This document shows positions 9,234 to 17,285 of a stretch of DNA of 64,000 nucleotides, one piece after another (the stretch's first letter is position 1; each line of letters starts with the position of its first letter). The stretch covers positions 2,770,501 through 2,834,500 of the forward strand of contig NZ_CABVGP010000001.1 of NCBI RefSeq assembly GCF_902497555.1, read 5' to 3'. Both the position numbers and the translations under genes were made by a program. Source of the DNA: Amycolatopsis camponoti (GTDB lineage: Bacteria; Actinomycetota; Actinomycetes; Mycobacteriales; Pseudonocardiaceae). The notes beneath the pieces were generated by a model. The model searched no databases. It was not told the DNA's origin and worked only from the letters and a program-made list of their open reading frames with translations.

Positions 9234-9784
9234 CCGCGGCCACCGTCCGCCGCCCGGCGCAGGACACCGTGCACGGCGTCGCTCAGCAGCGTCGCCTCGG
9301 CCTCGTTCAGGCCGAGCGTCCGGCCGTGGTCGACGCACGCGGCCCGGATCTCGTCGATCCGGTCGACGTCCAGGACGAGCTGCGCCGGCCTCGCCGCCGG
9401 CGGCCGCCGGCGCCACCACCGGCGGCGTTGCAGACCGGCGAACCCCGCCGCGCCCAGCACCTGCCCGGCCGTGTTCGTCAGCAGCGGGAAGATGATGGTG
9501 CCGAGCACCGAGAAGTCCGTTCCCCCGAACCGGACCTCGCCGCCGGACCAGCCTTTCGCGGACCGGCGGGGATCCTTCCCGGCCGTCCACTCGGCGGTCA
9601 CCAGCGCGAGGTAGGGCAACTGCCGAGGGGCGACCTCGGCGACCACTTCCCGCGCGAGGTCCGCGAAATCGATCGTGATCCGGGCGGGCGGCACCTCGCT
9701 CTCGCGGCTCTCGCGGCTCTCGCGGCTCTCGCGGCTCTCGCGGCTCTCGCGGCCGACGTTCTCCGGACGGGGCATCCCGGTCAT
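9230..9784 (-). CDS. hypothetical protein with Arg-Glu-Ser repeats, partner of the M48 peptidase
   Basis: 184 residues. After MTGMPRPENVG the protein has six consecutive RES tripeptides, encoded by a 9-bp tandem repeat. A ~60-residue segment (ITIDFADLAREVVAEVAP...) follows, then a hydrophobic patch (VLGTIIFPLLTN, about 98-110), a very basic stretch QRRRWWRRRPP, and a C-terminal helical part with LVLDVDRIDEIRAA. I do not recognise the family. Its stop overlaps the start of the M48 peptidase by 4 nt, so it is probably co-translated and may act as a regulator or adaptor of the protease. Confidence 0.65.
   Translation of the reverse strand: MTGMPRPENVGRESRESRESRESRESRESEVPPARITIDFADLAREVVAEVAPRQLPYLALVTAEWTAGKDPRRSAKGWSGGEVRFGGTDFSVLGTIIFPLLTNTAGQVLGAAGFAGLQRRRWWRRRPPAARPAQLVLDVDRIDEIRAACVDHGRTLGLNEAEATLLSDAVHGVLRRAADGGRG
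9701..9754. repeat. 9-bp tandem repeat, six copies
   Basis: Six head-to-tail copies of CTCGCGGCT (the last ends in C) lie inside the start of the 9230-9784 gene and encode RES-RES-RES on the minus strand. Copy-number change would be in frame (three residues per unit), so slippage would alter length without breaking the gene. Confidence 0.85.
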
Positions 9785-9998
9785 CCGTTCATCCGATCCA
9801 CACGCTCACACAGCACGAACAGCACGGGGCGTCAGTCGTCGCGCGTGCGCCGGGAGTTACAGCGGCGGCCGAACATCTTCTGGCGGACGCCGCGCCTCGT
9901 CCCGGGTGACGGGCGTCATCTGGACTGTTCGTCCAAGCCTTGTACAGTCAGTCCGGTGAGCAACGAGCACCCTGTCGAAGCGCTCGCCCGGGTGCGCG

Positions 9999-10643
9999 AT
10001 GTCTGAGCGGGACGCGATCCTCGCCGCGCTGGCTCCGGTGGCCGACGGCATCGCGGCGACCTTGGGCTCGTTCTGCGAAGTCGTCGTCCACGACTTCCGC
10101 CGCCCGGAGACGTCGGTGGTGGCGATCGCCGGATCGGTCACCGAACGCAGCGTCGGCGGGTCGATGAGCGAAATCGGCATGGGCCTGCTGGCACGCGGCG
10201 ACGACGCCGAGGACCAGCTGAACTACGTCACCCGCACGGCGTCCGGGAAGCTCGTGAAGTCCTCGACCATGCTGCTGCGCGACAGCGGCGGCGCGGTGTT
10301 CGGCGCGCTGTGCGTCAACCTCGACGTGACGGCCCTCGGGCAGCTGCGGACCCTCGTCGGCGAGCTGGCCGAGACCGGGACGGCCACCGAGACACCGACC
10401 ACGACGTTCGGCGACGACGTCGGCGCGGTCGTGGACGCGATCGTCGACGAACACCAGCTGCGCCTGAACAAGCCGTGGGCCGCGCTGAGCCGTGAGGAAC
10501 GCCTCGACCTGTTCCGCAGCCTGCACGAGCGCGGCGTCTTCGCCGTCCGGCGCGCGGTGCCCCAGGTCGCCGCCCGGATCGGCATCTCCCGCGCCTCCGC
10601 CTACACCTACCTCGCCGAAATCCGCGCCCCAGGAGCCTCATGA
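9999..10643 (+). CDS. YheO/PAS-type HTH transcriptional regulator
   Basis: 214 residues. The N-terminal PAS-like YheO domain (about 5-125) has the family hallmark segments VVVHDFRRPETSVVAIAG and a LRDSGGAVFGALCVNLD strand region. The C-terminal HTH_22 type DNA-binding domain (about 155-212) includes EERLDLFRSLHERGVFAVRRA and VAARIGISRASAYTYLAEI. The stop overlaps the start of the PLP-dependent dehydratase by 4 nt (ATGA), an arrangement in which the regulator probably controls its own operon in response to the amino-acid substrate or product. A GTG at 9956 opens a 16-residue frame overlapping this start but has no support. Confidence 0.85.
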   Translation: MSERDAILAALAPVADGIAATLGSFCEVVVHDFRRPETSVVAIAGSVTERSVGGSMSEIGMGLLARGDDAEDQLNYVTRTASGKLVKSSTMLLRDSGGAVFGALCVNLDVTALGQLRTLVGELAETGTATETPTTTFGDDVGAVVDAIVDEHQLRLNKPWAALSREERLDLFRSLHERGVFAVRRAVPQVAARIGISRASAYTYLAEIRAPGAS

Positions 10644-11599
10644 CCCCGCCCGTGACCTTCGACGACATCCGCGACGCCGCCGCCCGCCTGGCCGGCGTCG
10701 CCCACCGGACCCCGGTCGTGCGCTCGCGCACCCTCGACGACCTCGTCGGCGCCGAAGTCCTGCTGAAGTGCGAGAACCTCCAGCGCATCGGGGCTTTCAA
10801 GTTCCGCGGCGCGTACAACGCCGCTTCGCGGCTCTCGCCGGAGCAGCTGGCCAAGGGGATCGCCGCGTACTCGTCCGGCAACCACGCCCAAGCCGTCGCG
10901 CTCGCCGCCCGCGAACTCGGGAGCAGCGCGGTCATCCTGGTCCCCGAGGACACCCCTCAGTCCAAAGTGGACGCCACCAGGGGGTACGGCGCCGAGATCG
11001 TCACCTACGACCGGTACACCGGCGACCGGGTCGCGCTCGGCGAGGCGCTGGCGGCCGACCGGGGACTGGCGCTGATCCCGCCGTACGAGCACCCGCACGT
11101 CATCGCCGGCCAGGGCACCGCGGCGCTGGAACTGCTCGAAGACGCGGGCCCGGTCGGCACCCTGGTCGTCCCGGTCGGCGGCGGTGGCCTCATCGCCGGC
11201 AGCTCGACCGCTGCGAAGGCGCTTCGGCCCGGCATCCGCGTCGTCGGCGTCGAACCCGAGGAGGGCGACGACACCAAGCGCTCGCTCGAGGCGGGCGAAC
11301 GCGTCTCGATCCCCGTCCCGCGGACCATCGCCGACGGCCAGGCCGCCTCGATCCCGGGCGAGCTGACCTTTTCGATCAACCGGAACCTGGTCGACGACAT
11401 CGCGCTGGTCTCCGACGACGCTGTGCGCGAAGCGATGCGATTCGCCTTCGAACGCCTCAAGCTCGTCCTCGAGCCCAGCGGCGCGACCGGCCTGGCCGCC
11501 CTGCTCAGCGGTCAGGTGACCGCGTCCGGACGGGTCGGGGTGATCATCAGCGGCGGGAACGTCAGCCCGGAACGCTTCGCGGAGCTCACGACCCGGTGA
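10640..11599 (+). CDS. PLP-dependent threonine/serine dehydratase-type enzyme (fold type II)
   Basis: 319 residues, the length of catabolic threonine ammonia-lyases, hydroxyaspartate dehydratases and serine racemases; there is no C-terminal ACT domain. The PLP lysine is in IGAFKFRGAYNA (about residue 54). The substrate loop SSGNHAQAVA (about 78-87) and the phosphate-binding glycine loop VPVGGGGLIAGS (about 177-188) are clear. It is co-translated with the YheO-like regulator, which suggests substrate-induced amino-acid catabolism. The exact substrate (L-threonine, L-serine or 3-hydroxyaspartate) cannot be decided from sequence. The 3' end overlaps the convergent TetR gene by 14 bp. Confidence 0.88.
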   Translation: MTPPVTFDDIRDAAARLAGVAHRTPVVRSRTLDDLVGAEVLLKCENLQRIGAFKFRGAYNAASRLSPEQLAKGIAAYSSGNHAQAVALAARELGSSAVILVPEDTPQSKVDATRGYGAEIVTYDRYTGDRVALGEALAADRGLALIPPYEHPHVIAGQGTAALELLEDAGPVGTLVVPVGGGGLIAGSSTAAKALRPGIRVVGVEPEEGDDTKRSLEAGERVSIPVPRTIADGQAASIPGELTFSINRNLVDDIALVSDDAVREAMRFAFERLKLVLEPSGATGLAALLSGQVTASGRVGVIISGGNVSPERFAELTTR

Positions 11600-12122
11600 T
11601 GGCCAGCAGCGCCGCGGTGAAGGGAGCCGGGTCGAGGTCGCCGCGCACGGCGAGCTGCTGGGTGTAGCCGTGGCAGAGGGCCACGAACGCTTCGGCGATG
11701 CGGGCCGCCTCGGCCGGCTCGCGGCCGGGGAGGAGCGCGGCGACCGCGCCGCGCAGGTCGTCGAGCTGCCGGTCGACGAGGGCGGCGAGCGGCGGGGAGA
11801 CGGCGGCCTCGGCGTAGATCTGGGCGACCAGCCGCGCGTGGTCCTCCTCGCGCGCCAGGGTGCGGACGTGCTGGAGGAAGGCGTGGACGGACTCGGCGGT
11901 CAGCTCGGCGGGCAGCGCCTGGCCCGCCTGGTCGCAGATGGCGGCGACGATCTCGTCCTTGCCCTTGAAGTACCGGTAGATCGCGCCGACGGAGAGGCCG
12001 GAGGCTTCGACGATGTCGGTCATGGACGTCCGCGCGAAGCCGTGGGTGGCGAAGCGGGCGCGGGCGGCGTCGAGGATCTGCCGGCGCCGCGCGTCGAGGT
12101 GGGCTTGGGTGACTCTCGGCAT
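11586..12122 (-). CDS. TetR-family repressor
   Basis: 178 residues. The N-terminal TetR helix-turn-helix has RRRQILDAARARFATHGFARTSMTDIVEASGLSVGAIYRYF split over about residues 11-50. A helical ligand-binding domain with no close match I can name follows. It is divergent from the aldo/keto reductase gene with a 72 bp gap that holds a palindromic operator, so it most likely represses itself and that reductase. Confidence 0.9.
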   Translation of the reverse strand: MPRVTQAHLDARRRQILDAARARFATHGFARTSMTDIVEASGLSVGAIYRYFKGKDEIVAAICDQAGQALPAELTAESVHAFLQHVRTLAREEDHARLVAQIYAEAAVSPPLAALVDRQLDDLRGAVAALLPGREPAEAARIAEAFVALCHGYTQQLAVRGDLDPAPFTAALLAITGS

Positions 12123-12127
12123 AAAAG

Positions 12128-12141
12128 AACGACCATTCGTT
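12128..12141. promoter_or_regulatory. palindromic TetR operator candidate
   Basis: AACGA-CCAT-TCGTT is a perfect 5+4+5 palindrome, with A/T-rich flanks that extend the symmetry with one mismatch. It sits 5 bp upstream of the TetR start codon and in the shared divergent region with the reductase. The form is typical of TetR-family operators. Confidence 0.6.
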
Positions 12142-12194
12142 TTTTCTGGTAGCGTCCGAACCCTACCCCATCGCTCGTGTCCTAGGAGACTCTC

Positions 12195-13232
12195 GTGCGC
12201 TACCAGACCTTCGGACGACAGACCGGCCTGCGGGTCTCGGAGTACGTCCTGGGCACGGCCAACTTCGGGTCGGCGCCCACCGCCACGGGCCTGCCGGGCG
12301 CCAAGGCGATCTTCGAGGCCTTCGTCGCGGCCGGCGGCACCACGTTCGACGTCTCGAACATCTACCAGGGCGGTGAGGCGGAGACCGTCCTCGGCGATCT
12401 CCTCGGTCGTGAGCGCGACGACTTCGTGGTGATCACGAAGTACAGCGGGACCCGGCAGGCCCAGGTCCGGCCGGGCACGACGGGCAACAGCCGCAAGACG
12501 ATGATCCGATCGCTGGAGGAGAGCCTGCGGCGGTTGAAGACCGACTACGTGGACGTCTTCATGCCGCACTTCCCCGACGGCGTGACCCCGGCATCGGAGA
12601 TCCTGGCCGGCTTCGAGGACCTGACCCGATCGGGCAAGATCCGCTACGGCGGACTGTCGAACTTCCCGGCCTGGCGCGTGGCGGGCGCCGCCGTCCGATC
12701 GGAGCTGACCGGGCGCGCGCCACTGGCCGGCATCCAGATCGAGTACAGCCTGGCCGAACGGTCCGCGGAGCGGGAGCTCATCCCGATGGCGCGGGCCCAC
12801 GGGTTGGGCGTCGTGCTGTATTCGCCGTTGGCGGGCGGTCTGCTGACGGGCAAGTACCGGCACGGCGAGCAGGGACGTCTCAGCGCCCGAGGGACAGCGG
12901 CAACCGAGGGGGCGGCCGTGGTCGACGCGGTTCTCGCGGTGGCCGAGGAGATCGGCACGGGTCCGGTCCAGGTGGCCTTGGCGTGGTTGCGTCATCGCGC
13001 CGAGCAGGCGGGGACGTCGATGATCCCGATCGTCGGCCCGCGCACGCCGGCCCACCTGGAGGGCTACCTCGACGCTTTGACGGTGGAGCTGAGCGAGAAG
13101 CAGAGCCGGTTCTTGGACGAGGCCGGCGAGATCAGGCTGGGCGCACCACACGAGGACGTGGCGGCGGCGCTGGCCCACGGCGCCGACGGGGACCGGAGCC
13201 TGCTGGACGCTCCGCTGGTTCCCGTGGCGTGA
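12195..13232 (+). CDS. aldo/keto reductase
   Basis: 345 residues, GTG start at 12195 after AGGAGACTCTC. An (alpha/beta)8 aldo/keto reductase: the Asp in FDVSNIYQGGEAE (about 52) and Tyr (about 57), Lys in VVITKYSG (about 82) and His in FMPHFPDG (about 122) form the catalytic tetrad. The C-terminal NADPH-binding part has SMIPIVGPRTPAHLEGYLDAL. It belongs to the group of general NADPH-dependent oxidoreductases and is probably under the divergent TetR gene. Substrate unknown. Confidence 0.88.
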   Translation: MRYQTFGRQTGLRVSEYVLGTANFGSAPTATGLPGAKAIFEAFVAAGGTTFDVSNIYQGGEAETVLGDLLGRERDDFVVITKYSGTRQAQVRPGTTGNSRKTMIRSLEESLRRLKTDYVDVFMPHFPDGVTPASEILAGFEDLTRSGKIRYGGLSNFPAWRVAGAAVRSELTGRAPLAGIQIEYSLAERSAERELIPMARAHGLGVVLYSPLAGGLLTGKYRHGEQGRLSARGTAATEGAAVVDAVLAVAEEIGTGPVQVALAWLRHRAEQAGTSMIPIVGPRTPAHLEGYLDALTVELSEKQSRFLDEAGEIRLGAPHEDVAAALAHGADGDRSLLDAPLVPVA

Positions 13233-13251
13233 GCCGGGCTTTCCGGAAGGG

Positions 13252-13770
13252 ATGACGATGGCCGAAGCCGAGGGCGTGCACCCGATCGCCGAGTTCGCCA
13301 TGACGACTGTGGCGAGCTATCGCCTCATCACCCTGCACGACCAGGACAACGACGCCGGCGTCGGCAGCGCCGAAGCCATCGATCGACTGGAGACGGCCAT
13401 CGCGGCCAGTACCGGCTACGAGCTGTTCATCGGCTGTGTCCAGGATCTGTTCCCGGTCACCGTGCGCGTCCTGGTCCGGGACGACGAGCCCGGGCGCTCG
13501 GCCGGCAAGCCTCGGCTCTCCCTCGAGTGCCCCACCGGCCGGCTCGTCCTCGGCTCGCCGACGGGTGAGGTCGCCGACTTCGAGCTGGCAACCGGACCGG
13601 GGGAGTACGACGTCGCCGTCACCCACCGCGGTCGCGACGAAGCCCGCCGGGTCCTCCGCGAAGCCCTCGAGAGCACCGAACCGGACGCCCTGGAACAGCT
13701 CGGCCGGCACGCGGGCCTCGAGGGCTACACGATCAGCCTTTGGTACCGCGGCCCCGTCGAGGACGAATGA
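13252..13770 (+). CDS. hypothetical cytoplasmic protein
   Basis: 172 residues, no signal peptide and no membrane segment. Acidic alpha/beta composition, with segments RLITLHDQDND, YELFIGCVQDLFPVTVRVLVRDDEP and a C-terminal GYTISLWYRGPVEDE. I do not recognise the family. It follows the reductase gene by 19 bp with a GGAAGGGATGACG ribosome site, so it may be in the same transcript. A second ATG two codons in is equally possible as the start. Confidence 0.6.
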   Translation: MTMAEAEGVHPIAEFAMTTVASYRLITLHDQDNDAGVGSAEAIDRLETAIAASTGYELFIGCVQDLFPVTVRVLVRDDEPGRSAGKPRLSLECPTGRLVLGSPTGEVADFELATGPGEYDVAVTHRGRDEARRVLREALESTEPDALEQLGRHAGLEGYTISLWYRGPVEDE

Positions 13771-14079
13771 TCTCCGCGTTTCGGACCCGGCGTCGTTCTC
13801 GAGGCCGTGGTTCTTCTGGGCGGACTCGATGTTCTGCGAGCTGGCGCCGGCAGTAGCCGACGACGTGGACCGTGGGCACTACGGGTCTTGCCCGGGTCGC
13901 CTTGTCGACTTCGTCAGCCCGCGCGGCCGTCAGTAAAGCCCTCACCGCCGTCCACTGCGAAATCCGGCTTCCAAACCGTCGATGAGCGCGCGAAGTCGTA
14001 GCCGCCGGGTTAGTGTCTTCGCTGCAGGCCGGTGCGCCCCCTCCCCCTCGGCGCGCCGGCCTGTGTCTTGCCTACCGGA
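13771..14079. other. intergenic region between convergent units
   Basis: 309 bp without a convincing gene; the short frames here lack ribosome sites and family resemblance. Its only clear structure is the hairpin at 14026-14062. Confidence 0.5.
14026..14062 (-). terminator. stem-loop terminator of the sigK-rskA unit
   Basis: A 13-bp inverted repeat (14026-14038 with 14050-14062, one G-T mismatch, 11-nt loop) lies 17 bp past the stop of the anti-sigma gene on the minus strand. Confidence 0.65.
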
Positions 14080-14775
14080 TCAGCTGATCGGCAGCCGGAC
14101 CACCGCCGGTGTCGTCGGTTGCGGGGACCCCGTGGCGGGTTCGGTGGTGATGCCGATGCGGTCGACGTCCGATGGCAGCGCCGCGGTCACCGTGCCGGAC
14201 CCGGAGTGCAGCAGCCCGGCGGACTGCGCGCCGCGCCGGCCGATCAGCCACACCTGGTACGCGTGGCCACCGTCGAGCGCCGGCAGCGCGTCCGTTGCGA
14301 TGACCGCTTCGCCGCGTTGCCGGGAGAAGGTCACCTTCGCCGAACCGCCCGGATCGCCCGGCGCGCCCAGCGTGACCACGTCGGGTGCGGGCAAGGCGAC
14401 CTGCACGCTCGGCGTCGAGGGGGACTGGAGCGCGCCGATGCCGATGCCGCCGGCGAGGAGCGCGGCCGCCGCGGCGACGGCCGCCATCGCGACGGTCACG
14501 CGCTTGCGCCACCGGCGCGGCCGCGGCCCGGTGGTGATCGACGGCGGGAGCTGCCGCGTCGCCGTGATCTCGGTGAGGACCCGGCTGCGCAGCCGGGCGG
14601 CGGGGGCGGTCGTCATCGCCAGTCCGAGCTTCGCGGCGGTCGCGCGGAACTCGGCGACCTCGCCCTCGCAGACCGAGCACTCGGCCAGGTGCCGGGTGAA
14701 CGCGGCCCGTTCGAGGTCGGTGACCGCGTCGAGGGTGTACGCGCCGGTCAGGGTGTGGACGTCGGCGGTGGTCAT
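14080..14775 (-). CDS. rskA: anti-sigma-K factor, RskA family
   Basis: 231 residues. The N-terminal zinc-associated anti-sigma domain (about 1-80) has the HLAECSVCEGEV motif (HxxxCxxC). A single transmembrane helix lies at about 96-118 (VTVAMAAVAAAAALLAGGIGIGAL region), followed by an extracytoplasmic RskA C-terminal domain with ALDGGHAYQVWLIGRRG and a final VVRLPIS. The start overlaps the stop of the sigma factor gene by 4 nt. In mycobacteria RskA holds SigK inactive at the membrane until regulated proteolysis. Gene order, length and zinc motif all fit. Confidence 0.88.
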   Translation of the reverse strand: MTTADVHTLTGAYTLDAVTDLERAAFTRHLAECSVCEGEVAEFRATAAKLGLAMTTAPAARLRSRVLTEITATRQLPPSITTGPRPRRWRKRVTVAMAAVAAAAALLAGGIGIGALQSPSTPSVQVALPAPDVVTLGAPGDPGGSAKVTFSRQRGEAVIATDALPALDGGHAYQVWLIGRRGAQSAGLLHSGSGTVTAALPSDVDRIGITTEPATGSPQPTTPAVVRLPIS

Positions 14776-15380
14776 CGGGTCGCTCCCAACGCGTCCCGCA
14801 GGCGGATCATGCCGTCGCGCATGCGGGTCTTGACGGTGCCGGTCGCGACGCCGAGCTTTTCGGCGACCTCCCGGCAGGTGAGTCCGTGGTAATAGGCGAG
14901 CAGGAGGGATTCCCGCTGCAGCTCGGTCAGGGCGGACATCGCCGCGCGGACCTCCGAATGGTCCTCTGTGGACAGTGCGGTCTCGACGACGTCGTCGTAG
15001 GGCTGCCGGACGTCGAGCAGGTCGACGCGGTCCTCGCGGTCGCGCGCGGACTGCTCGGAGCGGACCCGGTCGACGGCCCGGCGGTGCGCGATGGTCAGCG
15101 CCCAGGTCGTGACCTTGGCGCGGGCCGGGTCGAACTGCGCGGCCTTGCGCCAGATCTCGAGCAGGACCTCCTGCGTGACCTCTTCCGCGTGGGGCCGGGA
15201 CCGCAGCACCTGCAGCACGGTTCCGAAGATCGGGCCGGCGAGACGGTCGTACAGAAGGGAAAACGCCTGCTCGTCGCCGAGTGCGACGCGTCCGAGGAGC
15301 TCCTCGGACGTCGGCGCCGGGCCGGGGGTGCTGTCGGGTGGTGGTCGGAGAGCGGTCAGTGCGGCGCGCGCGGCGGCCAT
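14772..15380 (-). CDS. sigK: ECF sigma factor SigK
   Basis: 202 residues. Region 2 (about 30-95) has QAFSLLYDRLAGPIFGTVLQVL and EVTQEVLLEIWRKAAQFDP; region 4 (about 135-195) has LTELQRESLLLAYYHGLTCREVAEKLGVATGTVKTRM. It is coupled to RskA. The divergent genes encode a membrane molybdopterin oxidoreductase and a fasciclin-domain lipoprotein of the MPT70/MPT83 type. MPT70 and MPT83 are known SigK targets in mycobacteria. A promoter of the same type as those genes lies 76 bp upstream of this start, suggesting autoregulation. Confidence 0.87.
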   Translation of the reverse strand: MAAARAALTALRPPPDSTPGPAPTSEELLGRVALGDEQAFSLLYDRLAGPIFGTVLQVLRSRPHAEEVTQEVLLEIWRKAAQFDPARAKVTTWALTIAHRRAVDRVRSEQSARDREDRVDLLDVRQPYDDVVETALSTEDHSEVRAAMSALTELQRESLLLAYYHGLTCREVAEKLGVATGTVKTRMRDGMIRLRDALGATR

Positions 15381-15455
15381 GGCGAATCCTTCCCGGCCGG
15401 AGCCGAGCCCGGGCCCATGGCGGACGGAGTACGCCGCGGGCGAGCTATCACCGGT

Positions 15456-15483
15456 GATTCGTCGGTCGGGCCCCCGCGTATTG
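15456..15483 (-). promoter_or_regulatory. SigK-type promoter of sigK-rskA (candidate)
   Basis: On the minus strand: -35 CAATAC (15478-15483), 15-nt spacer, -10 ACGAATC (15456-15462). The same architecture (CCATAC or CAATCC, exactly 15 nt, CCGAATA) precedes the two divergent genes. As I recall it, the mycobacterial SigK consensus is close to CCATCC and CCGAATC. Confidence 0.55.
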
Positions 15484-15552
15484 GTCCGGATGTCCGGCGG
15501 TGTCGGCCGTCACCTGTTCGGGCGGTCTCCGGTGTCGGTGTGGTCACAGGAC

Positions 15553-15580
15553 CCATACCTCACGAGACCAGGGCCGAATA
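15553..15580 (+). promoter_or_regulatory. SigK-type promoter of the molybdopterin oxidoreductase, probably leaderless
   Basis: CCATAC (15553-15558), 15-nt spacer, CCGAATA (15574-15580). Only six bases separate the -10 from the ATG at 15587, so transcription would start at or next to the A of the start codon and give a leaderless mRNA. Confidence 0.62.
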
Positions 15581-15586
15581 CGGGAC

Positions 15587-17173
15587 ATGGCCGCTCCCTC
15601 AGTGACGCTCCCACCCGACAGTCCCGCTCCGCCCCGGCGGACACGGCTCCGGTTCTTCGCGGCCGCGTTCACCGGTGTCCTCGCCCTCGCCGCCGCGCTG
15701 GCCGCCGGGCACCTCGTGGCGGGCTTCATCAACATCAACGCCTCGCCCTACCTGGCGGTGGGCAACGGCGCCATCGACCTCACGCCGATCGAGCTGAAGG
15801 ACTTCGCCGTCCGCACCTTCGGCACCTACGACAAGCTGGTGCTCCTGGGCAGCATGGCCGTGGTGATGGTGGGGGTCGCCGCGCTGGCGGGTGTCCTTTC
15901 GCGACGGTCGCCGGTGCCCGGGACCGTGCTGATCGCCCTGTTCGGCCTGGTCGGCGCCTTCGCCGTGTACCAGCGTCCGGACCTGACGTTCGTGGCGTTG
16001 CTGGCCCCGATCGCCAGCCTGGTCGTGGGCATCGCCGTTTTCCTGCTGCTGCACCGCATCGCGCCGCGCGTGTGGCGGGAGCCGGACTCCGGCGAAAAGA
16101 CCGGCACGTCGCGGCGGGCGTTCCTGCTCGGGGGCGCCGGCGTGGTCGTCGGCGCCGGCGCGGCGGGCCTGGGCGGCCGGCTGATCAGCTCGTCGCGCGA
16201 CGCCACCGCGTCCCGGGAAGCGGTCGGCAAGCTGGTCCCGGCGCGCACCGCGCCGACGATCCCGGCCGACGCGGACTTCTCGAAGCTGGGCACCCCGCCC
16301 TTCCTCACGCCCAACGACAAGTTCTACCGCGTGGACACCGCGTTGTCGGTCCCGCAGGTGCGCACCGAGGACTGGAGCCTGCGCCTGCACGGCATGGTCG
16401 ACCGGGAAATCCGGTTCAGCTACAACGACATCCGCACCCGGCCGCTCGTCGAGCGCACGGTCACCATGACGTGCGTGTCCAACGAGGTCGGCGGGGACTA
16501 CGTGTCGACGTCGAACTTCATCGGTGTCGACCTGGCCGACCTGCTCGCCGAAGCCGGCGTGAAACCCGGTGCCGAGCAGCTGTTCTGCACCAGCGTCGAC
16601 GGCTGGACCTCGGGCACGCCGGTCGCCGCGGCGCAGGACCGCGCCCGCGGCGCGATGCTCGCGATCGGGATGAACGGCGAGCCGCTGCCGCTGGAACACG
16701 GGTTCCCGGCCCGGCTGGTCACGCCGGGGCTCTTCGGTTACGTGTCGGCGACGAAGTGGGTCGTGGACATCGAGGTCACGACGTGGGCCGCGCGCCAGGC
16801 GTACTGGCTCAAGCGCGGCTGGAGCCAGGAGGCGCCGATCAAGACGGAGTCGCGGATCGACTCCCACCGCGGTTTCGCCAATGTCCGCACGGGAAAGGTG
16901 CGGGTGGCGGGCGTGGCGTGGGCGCAGCACACCGGGATCGAGAAGGTCGAGGTCCGCGTCGACCAGGGTCCGTGGCAGGAGACGACGCTGTCGCAGGAGG
17001 TCAACCTGAACACCTGGCGGATGTGGTGGACCGAGCTCGACATCCCGTCCGGGGTGCACCAGGTGTTCTGCCGCGCCACCGACAAGTCCGGCTACACCCA
17101 GACCGACATGCGCGCGGGCACCGTGCCCGACGGTGCGACCGGCTGGCACAACGTCACGTTCACGGCCGCCTGA
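15587..17173 (+). CDS. membrane-anchored molybdopterin-dependent oxidoreductase (sulfite oxidase-like)
   Basis: 528 residues. The first ~165 residues contain about four transmembrane helices. A twin-arginine-like segment SRRAFLLGG follows at about 180, then the sulfite-oxidase-type molybdopterin domain (about 250-420). The cofactor-ligating Cys is in TVTMTCVSNEVGG (about residue 295). A C-terminal Mo-co dimerisation domain (about 420-528) has HRGFANVRTGKVRVAGVAWAQ and WRMWWTELDIPSG. The catalytic domain would face outside the membrane. The ATG at 15587 is chosen because the SigK-like -10 lies six bases upstream. The substrate is unknown; sulfite is only one possibility for this family. Confidence 0.85.
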   Translation: MAAPSVTLPPDSPAPPRRTRLRFFAAAFTGVLALAAALAAGHLVAGFININASPYLAVGNGAIDLTPIELKDFAVRTFGTYDKLVLLGSMAVVMVGVAALAGVLSRRSPVPGTVLIALFGLVGAFAVYQRPDLTFVALLAPIASLVVGIAVFLLLHRIAPRVWREPDSGEKTGTSRRAFLLGGAGVVVGAGAAGLGGRLISSSRDATASREAVGKLVPARTAPTIPADADFSKLGTPPFLTPNDKFYRVDTALSVPQVRTEDWSLRLHGMVDREIRFSYNDIRTRPLVERTVTMTCVSNEVGGDYVSTSNFIGVDLADLLAEAGVKPGAEQLFCTSVDGWTSGTPVAAAQDRARGAMLAIGMNGEPLPLEHGFPARLVTPGLFGYVSATKWVVDIEVTTWAARQAYWLKRGWSQEAPIKTESRIDSHRGFANVRTGKVRVAGVAWAQHTGIEKVEVRVDQGPWQETTLSQEVNLNTWRMWWTELDIPSGVHQVFCRATDKSGYTQTDMRAGTVPDGATGWHNVTFTAA

Positions 17174-17192
17174 AAATTTCTTCCCGAACCAC

Positions 17193-17220
17193 CAATCCGG
17201 CTCGCCCGGAGTCCCGAATA
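17193..17220 (+). promoter_or_regulatory. SigK-type promoter of the fasciclin gene
   Basis: CAATCC (17193-17198), 15-nt spacer, CCGAATA (17214-17220), about 65 bp upstream of the GTG at 17286. The -10 is identical to the one before the molybdopterin gene. Confidence 0.6.
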
Positions 17221-17285
17221 ACCGGTAACAGAGGCGGAAACCGAAAAAGGTCGCCTCAGCCGCGTAATCAATTGGAGTGAATCTC

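Noticed and set aside
9701..9754. CRISPR-like array
   Set aside because: The six 9-bp units are contiguous without spacers and in frame within a gene.
9956..10006. Sixteen-codon GTG frame before the YheO-like gene as a leader peptide
   Set aside because: No regulatory codon run, no attenuator structure and it overlaps the true start; too little evidence.
13807..14001. Small plus-strand gene in the gap before rskA
   Set aside because: No ribosome site, no recognisable sequence, and the sigK-rskA terminator lies just downstream.
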